From contig JAMLIT010000009.1 in the NCBI GenBank assembly GCA_023954035.1, forward strand, positions 1-64,000: a stretch of 64,000 nt of DNA, written 5' to 3'. Every line of letters begins with the position of its first letter. Within the stretch, counting starts at the first letter, position 1. This document shows, piece by piece, positions 36,718 through 45,234 of this stretch. This DNA is from Burkholderiaceae bacterium. GTDB taxonomy: Bacteria > Pseudomonadota > Gammaproteobacteria > Burkholderiales > Burkholderiaceae_C. The position numbers were made by a program, and so were the translations under genes. The notes below the pieces were generated by a model. The model did not search any database. It saw nothing but the letters and a program-made list of their open reading frames with translations, and was not told where the DNA came from.

Positions 36718-37542
36718 TCAGTCGCGCAGCAAATCGTTGATGCTTGTCTTGGCGCGGGTTTGTGCATCCACGCGTTTGACGATGATGGCCGCATACAGGC
36801 TGTAGCGCCCGCCGTCTTTGGGCAGGTTGCCGCTGACAACCACCGACCCCGCAGGAATGCGGCCGTAGCTCGTCTCCCCCGTCGTGCGGTCGTAAATAGG
36901 CGTGCTCTGGCTGATGTAGACGCCCATGCTGATGACCGAGTTTTCCTCGACGATCACGCCCTCGACGACTTCGGAGCGGGCGCCGATGAAGCAGTTGTCC
37001 TCAATGATGGTCGGGTTGGCCTGCAAGGGCTCGAGCACGCCTCCCAGGCCGACACCCCCCGAGAGGTGCACGTTCTTGCCGACCTGCGCGCACGAGCCCA
37101 CGCAGGCCCAGGTGTCGACCATGGTGTTTTCATCAACGTAGGCGCCAATGTTGACGTAGGAAGGCATGAGGACGGCCCCCTTGGCAATGAAGCTGCCGCG
37201 CCGTGCGACCGCCGGCGGAACGACCCGCACGCCCGTGGCCGCCATGTCGGCGGGAGACAGGTGCGAGAACTTGGTCTGCACCTTGTCGAAAAAGGCCAGG
37301 TCGCCCGCGCGCATGATCTCGTTGTCCTTCAGGCGAAAAGACAGCAGCACGGCCTTCTTGATCCATTGGTGCACCGTCCACTGGCCGATGCCCTCGCGCG
37401 TGGCCACGCGCAGATGGCCGGTGTTGAGTTCCGAGATCACGTGCTCGACGGCGTCCTGCACCTCTTTGGGTGCGCTGGCGGGCGAGAGGCTGGCGCGGTC
37501 TTCCCACGCGGTGTTGATGAGACTCTGGAGTTGCTGCGTCAT
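36718..37542 (-). CDS. dapD: Tetrahydrodipicolinate N-succinyltransferase
   Basis: 274 residues from ATG 37542, exactly the E. coli DapD length. The left-handed beta-helix hexapeptide repeats are visible ([60 protein letters not shown]). It transfers succinyl from succinyl-CoA to tetrahydrodipicolinate in the lysine/DAP pathway. It overlaps the dapC stop (ATGA) upstream and is 40 bp from pilU downstream. Confidence 0.97.
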   Translation of the reverse strand: MTQQLQSLINTAWEDRASLSPASAPKEVQDAVEHVISELNTGHLRVATREGIGQWTVHQWIKKAVLLSFRLKDNEIMRAGDLAFFDKVQTKFSHLSPADMAATGVRVVPPAVARRGSFIAKGAVLMPSYVNIGAYVDENTMVDTWACVGSCAQVGKNVHLSGGVGLGGVLEPLQANPTIIEDNCFIGARSEVVEGVIVEENSVISMGVYISQSTPIYDRTTGETSYGRIPAGSVVVSGNLPKDGGRYSLYAAIIVKRVDAQTRAKTSINDLLRD

Positions 37543-38756
37543 GAAGTTGATTTGGAGGAAAGCGATTGGACGAATTGCACGATGCGCTGCGCGGCTTGCA
37601 CACATTCGCTGGTGGGCGCCACCAGCGCCATGCGAATGCGCTGCGCACCCGGATTGGCGCCCTGCGCCTCGCGCGCGAGATAGCTTCCCGGGAGGACCGT
37701 CACATTGTATTGAGCTTGCAGCGCGCGGGCGAATTCGGTGTCCGACAGGCCCAGCGCGTCCGGGATCCGCGCCCACAGATAAAAACCCGCGTCGGGCAAG
37801 GCCACATCCAGTATGGACGCCAGCAGCGGCGTCACGGCTTCGAACTTCTCGCGGTACATCTGGCGGTTCTCCACCACATGGTCTTCGTCGCTCCAGGCGG
37901 CAATGCTGGCCGCCTGTACCGGCGGCGACATGGCACCGCCGTGGTAGGTGCGATACAGCAAAAAGTCCTTGATCAAGGCCGCATCGCCGGCCACGAAACC
38001 GCTGCGCAAGCCGGGCACGTTGCTGCGTTTGGACAGGCTGGTAAAGGCCAGGAGATTGCGAAAACCGCTGCGCCCGAGCTGCGCCGCGGCTTGCAGGCTG
38101 CCCAGTGGGGGCTCGCCCTGAAAGTAAATTTCGCTATAGCACTCGTCCGAGGCAATCACAAAGCCATGGGCATCCGACAGCGCAAACAGCTTTTTCCATT
38201 CGCTCAGCGGCATCACCGCACCCGTGGGGTTGCCCGGCGAGCACACATAGAGCAGCTGGGTGCGCTGCCAGACCTCGGGGGGCACGCTGTCCCAGTCGAC
38301 GGCAAAATTGCGTGCCGGGTCGCTGGGCGCATACCAGGGGGTGGCTCCGGCGAGCAGGGCCGCGCCTTCATAAATCTGATAGAAGGGATTGGGGCACACC
38401 ACGACCGGCTCTGGGCAACTGACGTCGACCACGGTTTGCGCGATGGCAAACAAGGCTTCGCGCGAGCCATTGACGGGCAGCACCTGCGTCATCGGGTCGA
38501 GCTGCAGCTGGTAGCGCGTGCAAAGCCAGCGGACAAAGGCCTTTCGCAGCTCAGGTTCTCCCGCAGTTGCGGGATAGCGGGATAAACCTGTCAGATTACT
38601 GACAAGAAACTGTGTAATAAACGGCGGCGTGGGATGGCGTGGCTCACCAATGCCCAGACTGATGGGGGACAGGTGCTCAGGCGCAACCACCCCCGAAAAA
38701 AGTTGACGCAGCCGCTCGAATGGATACGGTTGCAGTCGTTGCAACAGGGGATTCAT
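37539..38756 (-). CDS. dapC: Succinyldiaminopimelate transaminase
   Basis: 405 residues, aminotransferase class I/II fold. Conserved landmarks: [34 protein letters not shown]-binding [29 protein letters not shown], and the Schiff-base lysine in [14 protein letters not shown]. It makes N-succinyl-LL-diaminopimelate from the keto acid with glutamate. It is the first gene of the dapC-dapD-pilU-dapE-prmB string and is divergent from the chemoreceptor gene, with about 90 bp between starts. Confidence 0.94.
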   Translation of the reverse strand: MNPLLQRLQPYPFERLRQLFSGVVAPEHLSPISLGIGEPRHPTPPFITQFLVSNLTGLSRYPATAGEPELRKAFVRWLCTRYQLQLDPMTQVLPVNGSREALFAIAQTVVDVSCPEPVVVCPNPFYQIYEGAALLAGATPWYAPSDPARNFAVDWDSVPPEVWQRTQLLYVCSPGNPTGAVMPLSEWKKLFALSDAHGFVIASDECYSEIYFQGEPPLGSLQAAAQLGRSGFRNLLAFTSLSKRSNVPGLRSGFVAGDAALIKDFLLYRTYHGGAMSPPVQAASIAAWSDEDHVVENRQMYREKFEAVTPLLASILDVALPDAGFYLWARIPDALGLSDTEFARALQAQYNVTVLPGSYLAREAQGANPGAQRIRMALVAPTSECVQAAQRIVQFVQSLSSKSTS

Positions 38757-38847
38757 GGGACGGGATTATCCGTGAAGCTTGCACCTGAGTGCTGGATTGG
38801 GCGAGATCGGGAAGTCTTTCGCGATTGAGAATACTGGGAGGGCTGAC

Positions 38848-40359
38848 ATGTTTTTCACGACGATTTTGCAACCTGGGCAGTGGGTGTTGGCGCGCCTGCG
38901 TGTGTCGGTGCAAATGGCATTGATCGGGGCGCTGGCCATTGCAGCCATGCTTGTCTTTCCCGTCCTCTCAGAGGCAGGGGTATCCGGGCCAGTGCAGTGG
39001 ACCGCAGTGGGCGCGCTGGCCCTGCTGCTGATTTACCTGCTCGCTGTGGTCAGCCAGGGTCTGTCGGTAGACATGGCTTGCCTCGCACGGGCGATGGAGC
39101 AGACCACCGGGGGCGATCTGCGGGCCCGAACTGCCAAGCCCGGCAGCGCCGAGATGGCAAGATTGGCGCGGCTCCTTGACGGGATGGTGGTTACGCTTTC
39201 GGCCATGGTGGCCGACGTTCGAAGCAATTCGGCACTGGTGTCGCATGCTGGCGAGGTGCTCGTCACGGCCAACCGGGCGCTTGCGGATCGCACCGAGCAG
39301 CAGGCCGCCAGCCTGGAACAAACTGCTGCCAGTGTCGAAGAGCTTTCGGGTACGGTGCAAAACAACGCCGAGACCGCCAAAGGTGCGGACGCGCGTGCCA
39401 GCCAGGTCAGCCAGGCTGCAGAGCAGGGCGCGCAGGCCATGGCCCGCGCGGTCGAGTCGGTCGAGGCGATTCAGCAGGGAGCGCGGCGCATGAACGAAAT
39501 CATCGGCGTGATCGACGGCATAGCATTCCAAACCAACATCCTTGCGCTCAATGCCGCGGTGGAAGCTGCTCGCGCTGGCGAGCAGGGACGGGGTTTTGCC
39601 GTGGTCGCGTCCGAGGTGCGCACGTTGGCGGGTCGCTCCGGCGAAGCCGCACGCGAGATACGCCAATTGATCGGTGCGTCCGTTCAGCAGGTCGAGTCGA
39701 GCGCGGGGTTGATTCGCACAGCGGGCCAGAGCATTGCCGGGATGGCATCGGGTATACGTTCTGTGGCGCTCACCATGTCCGAGATTGCGACTACGGGGGC
39801 CGAACAAAGCACCGGGCTGGCCGAAATCACCACGGCCGTGCAACAGCTGGACCAGATCACGCAGCAAAACGCCCAAATGGTCGAGCAGGCGGTGGCACAG
39901 TCGATGGCCTTGGGCGAGCGTGCGAGCACCTTGGCCAAGGCGGTGTCCCGGTTCCAGCTGCAGCAGGGGACCGCCGAGGAAGCGCGGGCACTGGTCGAGG
40001 GCGCGGTCGCCATGGGCCGGGGCCTGTCGCGTGAGCAGTTTCTGCGGACCCTGACCGACAAGAATCAGCCCTGGCACGACCGCGACATGTATGTGTTCGC
40101 GCTGGACCGCGAGGGACGCTACCTGGCCTTTGGAGGCAACAGTGCCAAGGTCGGAACCAGGGTGCAGGATGTGCCCGGCGTGGACGGCGACCGCTTGACC
40201 GCCGATATCGTGGCGCAGGCTGAGACTGCCCCGGGCTGGGTCGAGTACGACTACGTCAATCCCACTTCAGGCAAAGTGCAGACCAAGATGTCCTACGTTT
40301 GCATGGTCGGAGACTTGTACGTGGGCTGCGGCGTATACAAAGCCCTTGTCGGGGTCTAA
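38848..40359 (+). CDS. Methyl-accepting chemotaxis protein with C-terminal Cache-like domain
   Basis: 503 residues from ATG 38848, chosen for its GGGAGGG box. Two helices (about 22-42 and 50-71) are separated by only about 8 residues, so there is no periplasmic sensor domain. The cytoplasmic signalling hairpin is intact: [20 protein letters not shown] and [20 protein letters not shown]. Instead of ending there, the protein continues about 127 residues (377-503) into a globular domain with [32 protein letters not shown] and WVEYDYVNP, patterns of a Cache domain. This would place the sensor in the cytoplasm behind the signalling tip. It is divergent from dapC. Confidence 0.9.
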   Translation: MFFTTILQPGQWVLARLRVSVQMALIGALAIAAMLVFPVLSEAGVSGPVQWTAVGALALLLIYLLAVVSQGLSVDMACLARAMEQTTGGDLRARTAKPGSAEMARLARLLDGMVVTLSAMVADVRSNSALVSHAGEVLVTANRALADRTEQQAASLEQTAASVEELSGTVQNNAETAKGADARASQVSQAAEQGAQAMARAVESVEAIQQGARRMNEIIGVIDGIAFQTNILALNAAVEAARAGEQGRGFAVVASEVRTLAGRSGEAAREIRQLIGASVQQVESSAGLIRTAGQSIAGMASGIRSVALTMSEIATTGAEQSTGLAEITTAVQQLDQITQQNAQMVEQAVAQSMALGERASTLAKAVSRFQLQQGTAEEARALVEGAVAMGRGLSREQFLRTLTDKNQPWHDRDMYVFALDREGRYLAFGGNSAKVGTRVQDVPGVDGDRLTADIVAQAETAPGWVEYDYVNPTSGKVQTKMSYVCMVGDLYVGCGVYKALVGV

Positions 40360-40381
40360 TGCGCCGCGCTGAGCCAGGCAA

Positions 40382-40990
40382 CTAAGAGGGCGAACGCCGG
40401 GCTCTGGCACGTGCCAAAGCCGCCTCAATGGTCGATTGCTTGTCGGCTCCTGCCGATGCCAAATCCCCGGCTCTGTCGGCTTCGTCCGCCCGCGCCAGCC
40501 GGGATTGCCTCGCCGCGTAACGCGCCTGCGCGTCCGCGGCCTGAGCCAATGACCAGGCTGCCCAGCCTGTCGCTTGGCCACTTGCGTTTTCCATGGCGAT
40601 ACAGTCCACGGGACACGCAGGAACGCACAGGGCGCAACCCGTGCAATGCTCCGGCACCACGGTGTGCATGAACTTGTTGGCGCCAACAATCGTATCGGTC
40701 GGGCAAGCGGCCAGGCACAGCGTGCAGCCAATGCACCAATCCTCGTCGATCACCGCCACGCCGCGCGGTTCCTCGACTCCCACTTCCGGGTCCAGGATGG
40801 GAAGTGGATGGCCGGTGATGGTCGCCAGACGCGCAATGCCCTCGGCGCCGCCCGGCGGGCAGCGATTGATGTCGGCTTCTCCTTGCGCCATGGCATGCGC
40901 GTAGGCCGCGCAATCGGGGTAGCCGCAGCGCGTGCACTGCGTTTGCGGCAAGGCAGCGGCCAGGCGCGCCGCCAGGCTTGCTGTCGCCAT
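40382..40990 (-). CDS. rnfB: RnfB/RsxB-type iron-sulfur electron transfer protein
   Basis: 202 residues from ATG 40990. The order is an Fe-S domain ([13 protein letters not shown] about residues 18-30, with the later C of NRCPPGG), then two ferredoxin clusters, [14 protein letters not shown] and [14 protein letters not shown] (about 85-130), then an Ala/Arg-rich tail. The N-terminal transmembrane anchor of true RnfB is absent: the protein starts directly with [18 protein letters not shown]. No other rnf gene is near. It probably acts as a soluble multi-cluster electron carrier. It follows phaZ by only 4 bp, so the two are co-transcribed. Confidence 0.85.
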   Translation of the reverse strand: MATASLAARLAAALPQTQCTRCGYPDCAAYAHAMAQGEADINRCPPGGAEGIARLATITGHPLPILDPEVGVEEPRGVAVIDEDWCIGCTLCLAACPTDTIVGANKFMHTVVPEHCTGCALCVPACPVDCIAMENASGQATGWAAWSLAQAADAQARYAARQSRLARADEADRAGDLASAGADKQSTIEAALARARARRSPS

Positions 40991-40994
40991 GAGA

Positions 40995-42632
40995 TCAAGC
41001 CTTGGTACGGGACGCCGGCCGCGTGTCGGTGGGCGGAGGGGCCGCTGTGACCGCGGTGGCTTTCTCTCGTGCGTCGGGTGCGGCGGCCGGCGCGGCCGCA
41101 CCCGTCGGCGCGCCGGGGGCGTCGGCCGAAGTCACCCACCGGGTAACGGGCGCAGCGGCTTGGCCCGGCTGAGGCCTGGCCGCAGGGACTGAGGTTGCGC
41201 CGGCGGAAGCCTTCTTGCCGACGGCAAGAGCGGGGGCTGGCTTTGCCTTGGGCAGCCTGACGCCCTTTTTCGCTGCGGCTTGCACCGACTGGGGCTGGGC
41301 CTGAGGGCGGCGGGCGGGCTCTGGCGTCGCGACTGGAGCAAGCGCCTGCGCGGGGCTCCCCTCTGCGCTGCGTTGGTGCTCTGCAATGAAGTCCCGCACC
41401 CTGGGATACACCGACTCGCGCCAACGGCGACCGCTGAAGATGCCATAGTGCCCGGCACCTTTGACTTCCATGTGGCGCTGTTCCTTGCCAGGCAGCCCCG
41501 AGCACAATGCATGCGCCGCCCGCGTCTGACCGCAGCCGGAGATGTCGTCGAGTTCACCTTCCACCGTCAACAAGGCGCCTGCACGTATGTCCTGCGGACG
41601 TACGCGTTCCAGGGTCCCGTCAGGCGCACGCACGTCCCAGGTGCCGTTGACCAGCTTGTATTTCTGAAAAACTGTTTCGATGGTTTCCAGGTAATAGTCG
41701 GCGTCCATGTCCAGGACGGCGTTGTATTCGTCGTAAAAGGCGCGATGCGCGTCGGTGCTGGTGTCGTCGCCTTTGACCAGGTTCTTGAAGTAGTCGTAAT
41801 GGTTGCCGGCGTGACGGTCGGGGTTCATGGCGACGAAGCCCGTGTGTTGCAGGAAGCCTGGGTAGACCCGCCGGCCCTTGCCGGGAAAACTCGCTGGGAC
41901 CCGGTAAATGACGTTGTTTTCAAACCATTCGTAGCTCCGCTTGGCGGCCAGATCGTTCACGGCCGTCGGCGAACTGCGGGCGTCGATCGGGCCGCCCATC
42001 ATGGTCATCGACAGGGGCACTTTTTCCCCGCGTGTCGCCATGAGCGAGACGGCAGCCAGTACCGGAACGGTGGGCTGACACACGCTCATGACGTGGCAGT
42101 TGCCGTATTTCTGCTGCAAGTGCCGTATGAAATCTTCAATGTAGTTGACGTAGTCGTCCAGATGGAAACTGCCTTCGCTCAATGGCACGAGGCGGGCGTT
42201 TTTCCAGTCGGTAATGTAGACCTTGTGACCCTGCAGCATGCTGCGCACGGTATCTCGCAGCAGCGTCGCGTAGTGACCCGAAAGCGGCGCCACGATCAAG
42301 ACCACGGGTTGATTCTTGAGCGCCGTCAGCGTGTCGGGGTCATCCGAGAAACGCTTGAACCGACGCAGTTCGCAAAATGGCATGTTCAGTTCAACACGCT
42401 CGTGGATCGCCACTTCCACGCCTTCGACCTCGACCGTGTTGATGCCGAACTCCGGCTTCTCATAGTCCTTGGCCAAGCGATACATGAGGTCGAATGCAGC
42501 GGACATGCGCTGCCCAAAAGCCGTTTTTTGGAGGGGAAGATGGGGGTTGCTGTAGAGCTTGGAGGTTGCCAGGGCGTAATCGGCAAAGGGCTCCATGAAG
42601 GAGCGCTGGGTTTCGTAGATCTGATAAAGCAT
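40995..42632 (-). CDS. phaZ: Intracellular polyhydroxybutyrate depolymerase with extended tail
   Basis: 545 residues from ATG 42632. The core (about 1-418) matches PhaZ1 of Cupriavidus (419 residues): [20 protein letters not shown] at the start, the catalytic cysteine in [11 protein letters not shown] (about 185), [20 protein letters not shown], and [19 protein letters not shown] at the end. It degrades granule PHB. The last about 127 residues (419-545) are an Ala/Pro/Lys-rich, low-complexity extension with KK and KPAP blocks, absent from the short form. Such basic tails occur in phasin-like and nucleoid-associated proteins. It leads a two-gene unit with rnfB, and its promoter carries a TTGCAGTGCAA palindrome. 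Confidence 0.92.
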   Translation of the reverse strand: MLYQIYETQRSFMEPFADYALATSKLYSNPHLPLQKTAFGQRMSAAFDLMYRLAKDYEKPEFGINTVEVEGVEVAIHERVELNMPFCELRRFKRFSDDPDTLTALKNQPVVLIVAPLSGHYATLLRDTVRSMLQGHKVYITDWKNARLVPLSEGSFHLDDYVNYIEDFIRHLQQKYGNCHVMSVCQPTVPVLAAVSLMATRGEKVPLSMTMMGGPIDARSSPTAVNDLAAKRSYEWFENNVIYRVPASFPGKGRRVYPGFLQHTGFVAMNPDRHAGNHYDYFKNLVKGDDTSTDAHRAFYDEYNAVLDMDADYYLETIETVFQKYKLVNGTWDVRAPDGTLERVRPQDIRAGALLTVEGELDDISGCGQTRAAHALCSGLPGKEQRHMEVKGAGHYGIFSGRRWRESVYPRVRDFIAEHQRSAEGSPAQALAPVATPEPARRPQAQPQSVQAAAKKGVRLPKAKPAPALAVGKKASAGATSVPAARPQPGQAAAPVTRWVTSADAPGAPTGAAAPAAAPDAREKATAVTAAPPPTDTRPASRTKA

Positions 42633-42648
42633 CGGAATTCCATCTATG

Positions 42649-42663
42649 TTGCAGTGCAATATA
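42649..42663 (-). promoter_or_regulatory. phaZ promoter -10 with overlapping palindrome
   Basis: On the minus strand a TATATT -10 box (42663-42658) is followed directly by the 11-bp palindrome TTGCA-G-TGCAA (42649-42659 on the plus strand), 17 bp before the phaZ ATG. No good -35 is visible (best is TCGGCA with 18-bp spacing). TGCA-containing palindromes overlapping start sites are known targets of the PHB regulator PhaR; binding here is a guess from sequence shape. Confidence 0.4.
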
Positions 42664-42814
42664 CCAGCGTTTGCCAGCGTCTGCCGACCGTAGAACTACG
42701 CAGAATGAGTCGCTCATGGGACAGTGGGGCTGAGACCGGGTGGCGTTTGCAAGCGCCATTGCGCTCCCCAATATAGAGCCCCCAGTCCTATGAAACCGGG
42801 GCATAAGCGCGCTG

Positions 42815-43879
42815 TTAAACCGGCTTTTCTCGGACTAGCTGGCCCTGAATCCATCCGTCGAATCGGGTCCGGGCCATTTTGCGCAGGGCCGGGCCAAACG
42901 TTTCCCGGTCCCCAAGGTACAAGCAGTGGCGCATCACCGTGTAGGGGTTGAAAGATCCTGCGCCTTCGTGTTCCTCGAGCCACTGCCGGTAGCGCTTGAC
43001 GGTGCCAATGTGGCTGCGCACCAAGTGGTTGAAGCGGGAGCGCGTGATCTTTGGGGCCCAGCCATGGATGTCCTCGACGAAGCCATCGACCTTGTGCGGT
43101 TCGAACGGGAAATCTTTGAAAAAATGCGTGGCGATTTTCAGGAATGTGAAAGCATTGAGTTGGCTGTTCGCCACATCGCGCGGCGCAGGCTGCGCGTTGC
43201 TGCCGGGTTCCAATTCGCTTTCGTCCGGCGCTTCGCGCAGTTCGAGTTCGGTTTCGTCGCGTATCTGACGGAACTCACGATCGGCCAGTTCAAACAGGGC
43301 CGCGAGCACGTTGATGCGTCGTTTGAGCGGTCCGGGAATCGCCTTCTTGTATTTGATTTTGTGGTCCAGCACGGCCCAGGAGTCCTGGATGACGGTGCGA
43401 ATCTGCAGCTCAAAAGACAGTCCCTGCGTGTGCACCAACCCCGCGCCCGTTGGTTGTACCGGGCGCAGGTCCAGATGCAGTCCCTTGTAGCCAAACGATG
43501 CTTCGGTGCTCTCCACCGCAGCGACCTTGTCCGTCATCTCGATCACATCGAAGTGCGCACGCACCAGGCCCGCAACCTTTTCCAACTCGTCTTCGTACAA
43601 ACACACCACGCGTACGCCAATGAGGTCGCTCAAGTAGTGTTCAATCGCATACGGCGCGCCACTTTCCTCCAGCGCAGTGCGGTACTTGCGGGAGAATTTT
43701 CGCAAGGACTCCTGGGCGTCCTTGACCCGCCATTCCAATTTACAGCCCGGGACCGACTGCGCCAGGATGTCGGTCAACTGCGCGGTATAGGCGGCAGCGG
43801 CACTGCACCACTGGGCCTCATGCTGGGCGTGAAAATCCAGAAAACGCCGGCGTTCGTGCTCAAAGTCAAATGTGGGCAT
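42815..43879 (-). CDS. Stand-alone RelA/SpoT-domain (p)ppGpp synthetase-like protein
   Basis: 354 residues from ATG 43879. The RelA/SpoT synthetase domain (about 50-200) is visible: KDAQESLRKFSRKYRTAL, the core LIGVRVVCLYEDELEKV, SFGYKGLHLDLRP (the Y/H motif) and FELQIRTVIQDSWAVLDHKI. There is no hydrolase HD domain and no TGS/ACT regulatory region, so this is a small alarmone synthetase-like protein, though with a longer C-terminal extension (about 200-354) than SAS enzymes such as RelQ/YjbM. It lies 14 bp after dusA. Whether it makes (p)ppGpp or (p)ppApp-type nucleotides cannot be read from sequence. Confidence 0.85.
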   Translation of the reverse strand: MPTFDFEHERRRFLDFHAQHEAQWCSAAAAYTAQLTDILAQSVPGCKLEWRVKDAQESLRKFSRKYRTALEESGAPYAIEHYLSDLIGVRVVCLYEDELEKVAGLVRAHFDVIEMTDKVAAVESTEASFGYKGLHLDLRPVQPTGAGLVHTQGLSFELQIRTVIQDSWAVLDHKIKYKKAIPGPLKRRINVLAALFELADREFRQIRDETELELREAPDESELEPGSNAQPAPRDVANSQLNAFTFLKIATHFFKDFPFEPHKVDGFVEDIHGWAPKITRSRFNHLVRSHIGTVKRYRQWLEEHEGAGSFNPYTVMRHCLYLGDRETFGPALRKMARTRFDGWIQGQLVREKPV

Positions 43880-43893
43880 AGGCGGCAGAAAAC

Positions 43894-44955
43894 TCAGACG
43901 GCAAGCGCCGCGTCCGGTTCGGCCATGGCCTGAGCGGCACGCGCCCGTGCCATGACCGCCGCGGGTGGCAAGTCCTTGAGCCGGTGATTGCTCCAGACCT
44001 GGCGCCACAGACGCGCGCCGCGCAATCCGTGCTGCAGGCCCAGCATGTGGCGGGCAATGGCCGGCCACGGCGTGCCGTAGTGCTGGTATTCGCGAATCAT
44101 GTAAGTCACCATGGCTTCCTCGATCGCCTCGCGCTCGACGCGCTGTGGCGCGGCGCCAAAATAGAGCGCGTCCCAGCGTGAGAGCCACCAGGGGCGGTGG
44201 TAGGCTTCGCGGCCAATCATTGCACCATCGACACGGTCGAGTTGCTCCGCAATGGCTTGATCGCTCGTCAGCCCGCCATTGGTGACGAAGGTCAGCGAGG
44301 GAAAATCCATCTTGAGCTGCTGCACCACCTCATAGCGCAGCGGCGGAATCTCGCGGTTCTGTTTGGGCGACAAACCTTCGAGCCAGGCATTGCGGGCGTG
44401 GACGACGAATACTTCACAACCCGCGTCCGCTACCCTGCCAACGAAATCACGCACAAAGGCGTAACTCTCAACCCGGCCGATCCCCACGCGGTGTTTGACC
44501 GTCACCGGAACATGTACCGCATCGCGCATGGCTTTCACGCAATCGGCGACAAGGCCCGGCTCCTTCATCAGACCGGCACCAAAAGCGCCGCGCTGCACAC
44601 GCTCGCTCGGGCAGCCGCAGTTGAGATTAATTTCCCGGTAGCCCCATTGCTCGCCCAGTCGCGCGGCGCGCGCAAGGTCGCCCGGCTCGCAGCCGCCCAA
44701 CTGCAGAGCGACGGCTTGCTCTTCCTCATTAAAACGCAGATGGCGATCGGTCCCGCCATGCAGCACCGCACCCGCGTTGACCATCTCGGTATACAAAAGC
44801 GTATGCCGGGTGAGGAGCCGATGGAAGTAACGGCAGTGCCGATCGGTCCAATCCATCATTGGGGCGACGGACAGGCGCCATGGGCTGAAGGTTGGTCTAT
44901 TGAAGAGATGCTGCACGTTCAAAAGGGCGAGTAAGCGCCTTGGCGGAATTCTCAC
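43894..44955 (-). CDS. dusA: tRNA-dihydrouridine(20/20a) synthase
   Basis: 353 residues. FMN enzyme motifs match DusA: SVAPMMDWTDRHCRYFHRLL, LYTEMVNAGAVLHG, the catalytic cysteine in INLNCGCPSERVQ (about residue 113), VKHRVGIG, HARNAWLEGLSPKQNREIPP and GAMIGREAYHRPW. The start is GTG 44955 without a clear ribosome-binding site; the protein could start later, but no ATG lies between it and SVAPMM. It reduces uridines 20/20a in the tRNA D-loop. It leads a two-gene unit with the RelA/SpoT-like gene. Confidence 0.92.
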   Translation of the reverse strand: MRIPPRRLLALLNVQHLFNRPTFSPWRLSVAPMMDWTDRHCRYFHRLLTRHTLLYTEMVNAGAVLHGGTDRHLRFNEEEQAVALQLGGCEPGDLARAARLGEQWGYREINLNCGCPSERVQRGAFGAGLMKEPGLVADCVKAMRDAVHVPVTVKHRVGIGRVESYAFVRDFVGRVADAGCEVFVVHARNAWLEGLSPKQNREIPPLRYEVVQQLKMDFPSLTFVTNGGLTSDQAIAEQLDRVDGAMIGREAYHRPWWLSRWDALYFGAAPQRVEREAIEEAMVTYMIREYQHYGTPWPAIARHMLGLQHGLRGARLWRQVWSNHRLKDLPPAAVMARARAAQAMAEPDAALAV

Positions 44956-45018
44956 ACGAATGCGCCCAGTCGGCCCGCGCGCTTCGGCGCGCGTTCGGGG
45001 GAGGTGATGTCGACAGGC

Positions 45019-45024
45019 TAAAAT
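45019..45024 (+). promoter_or_regulatory. Candidate -10 of the thrS leader transcript
   Basis: TAAAAT lies 42 bp upstream of the leader ORF start. No convincing -35 sits at 16-18 bp; the best is TTCGGG at 44994 with 19-bp spacing. If used, the transcript would begin near 45031 and reach the terminator after about 150 nt. Confidence 0.45.
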
Positions 45025-45065
45025 AAGAACGTGAATCCACCAGCAAGCAAGAAAAACTTTTGGTT

Positions 45066-45107
45066 ATGACACCGCGAACTACGTGGGAGAGATTGACTGG
45101 CCTCTAA
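45066..45107 (+). CDS. Threonine-rich leader peptide of thrS (predicted)
   Basis: ATG 45066 opens a 13-codon [16 protein letters not shown], ending TAA at 45105. Four of 13 codons are threonine (ACA, ACT, ACG, ACT). The Thr codon ACT at 45096-45098 and the stop fall in a 6-bp hairpin, CTGGCC (45097-45102)/GGCCAG (45108-45113), with the stop codon in its loop. An intrinsic terminator follows 46 bp later and thrS begins 54 bp beyond it. This is the arrangement of a ribosome-stalling attenuator sensing Thr-tRNA charging. The upstream ribosome-binding site is weak. Confidence 0.6.
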   Translation: MTPRTTWERLTGL

Positions 45108-45153
45108 GGCCAGAGGTTCGCGCCTGCTCGGTAGTTCTCACCCCTGCCACAAG

Positions 45154-45181
45154 AAAGCGCGTATCGATTCCGCGCTTTTTT
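45154..45181 (+). terminator. Intrinsic terminator/attenuator upstream of thrS
   Basis: AAAGCGCG (45154-45161) pairs with CGCGCTTT (45171-45178) in an 8-bp stem with a 9-base loop, followed by TTT, a G and TTTT. An alternative partner for its 5' arm exists upstream: CGCGC at 45119-45123 is complementary to GCGCG at 45157-45161, allowing an antiterminator. Confidence 0.8.
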
Positions 45182-45234
45182 GTTTTCTGAGGAAGCGCCG
45201 CGCGGTGGGTACACACGATTTGACAAGGATTCCC

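Noticed and set aside
45025-45180. A 6S RNA, tRNA or other stand-alone ncRNA upstream of thrS
   Set aside because: No acceptor/T-arm pattern or long 6S-type hairpin can be drawn. The Thr-rich ORF, hairpin, terminator and thrS position explain the segment better as a leader.
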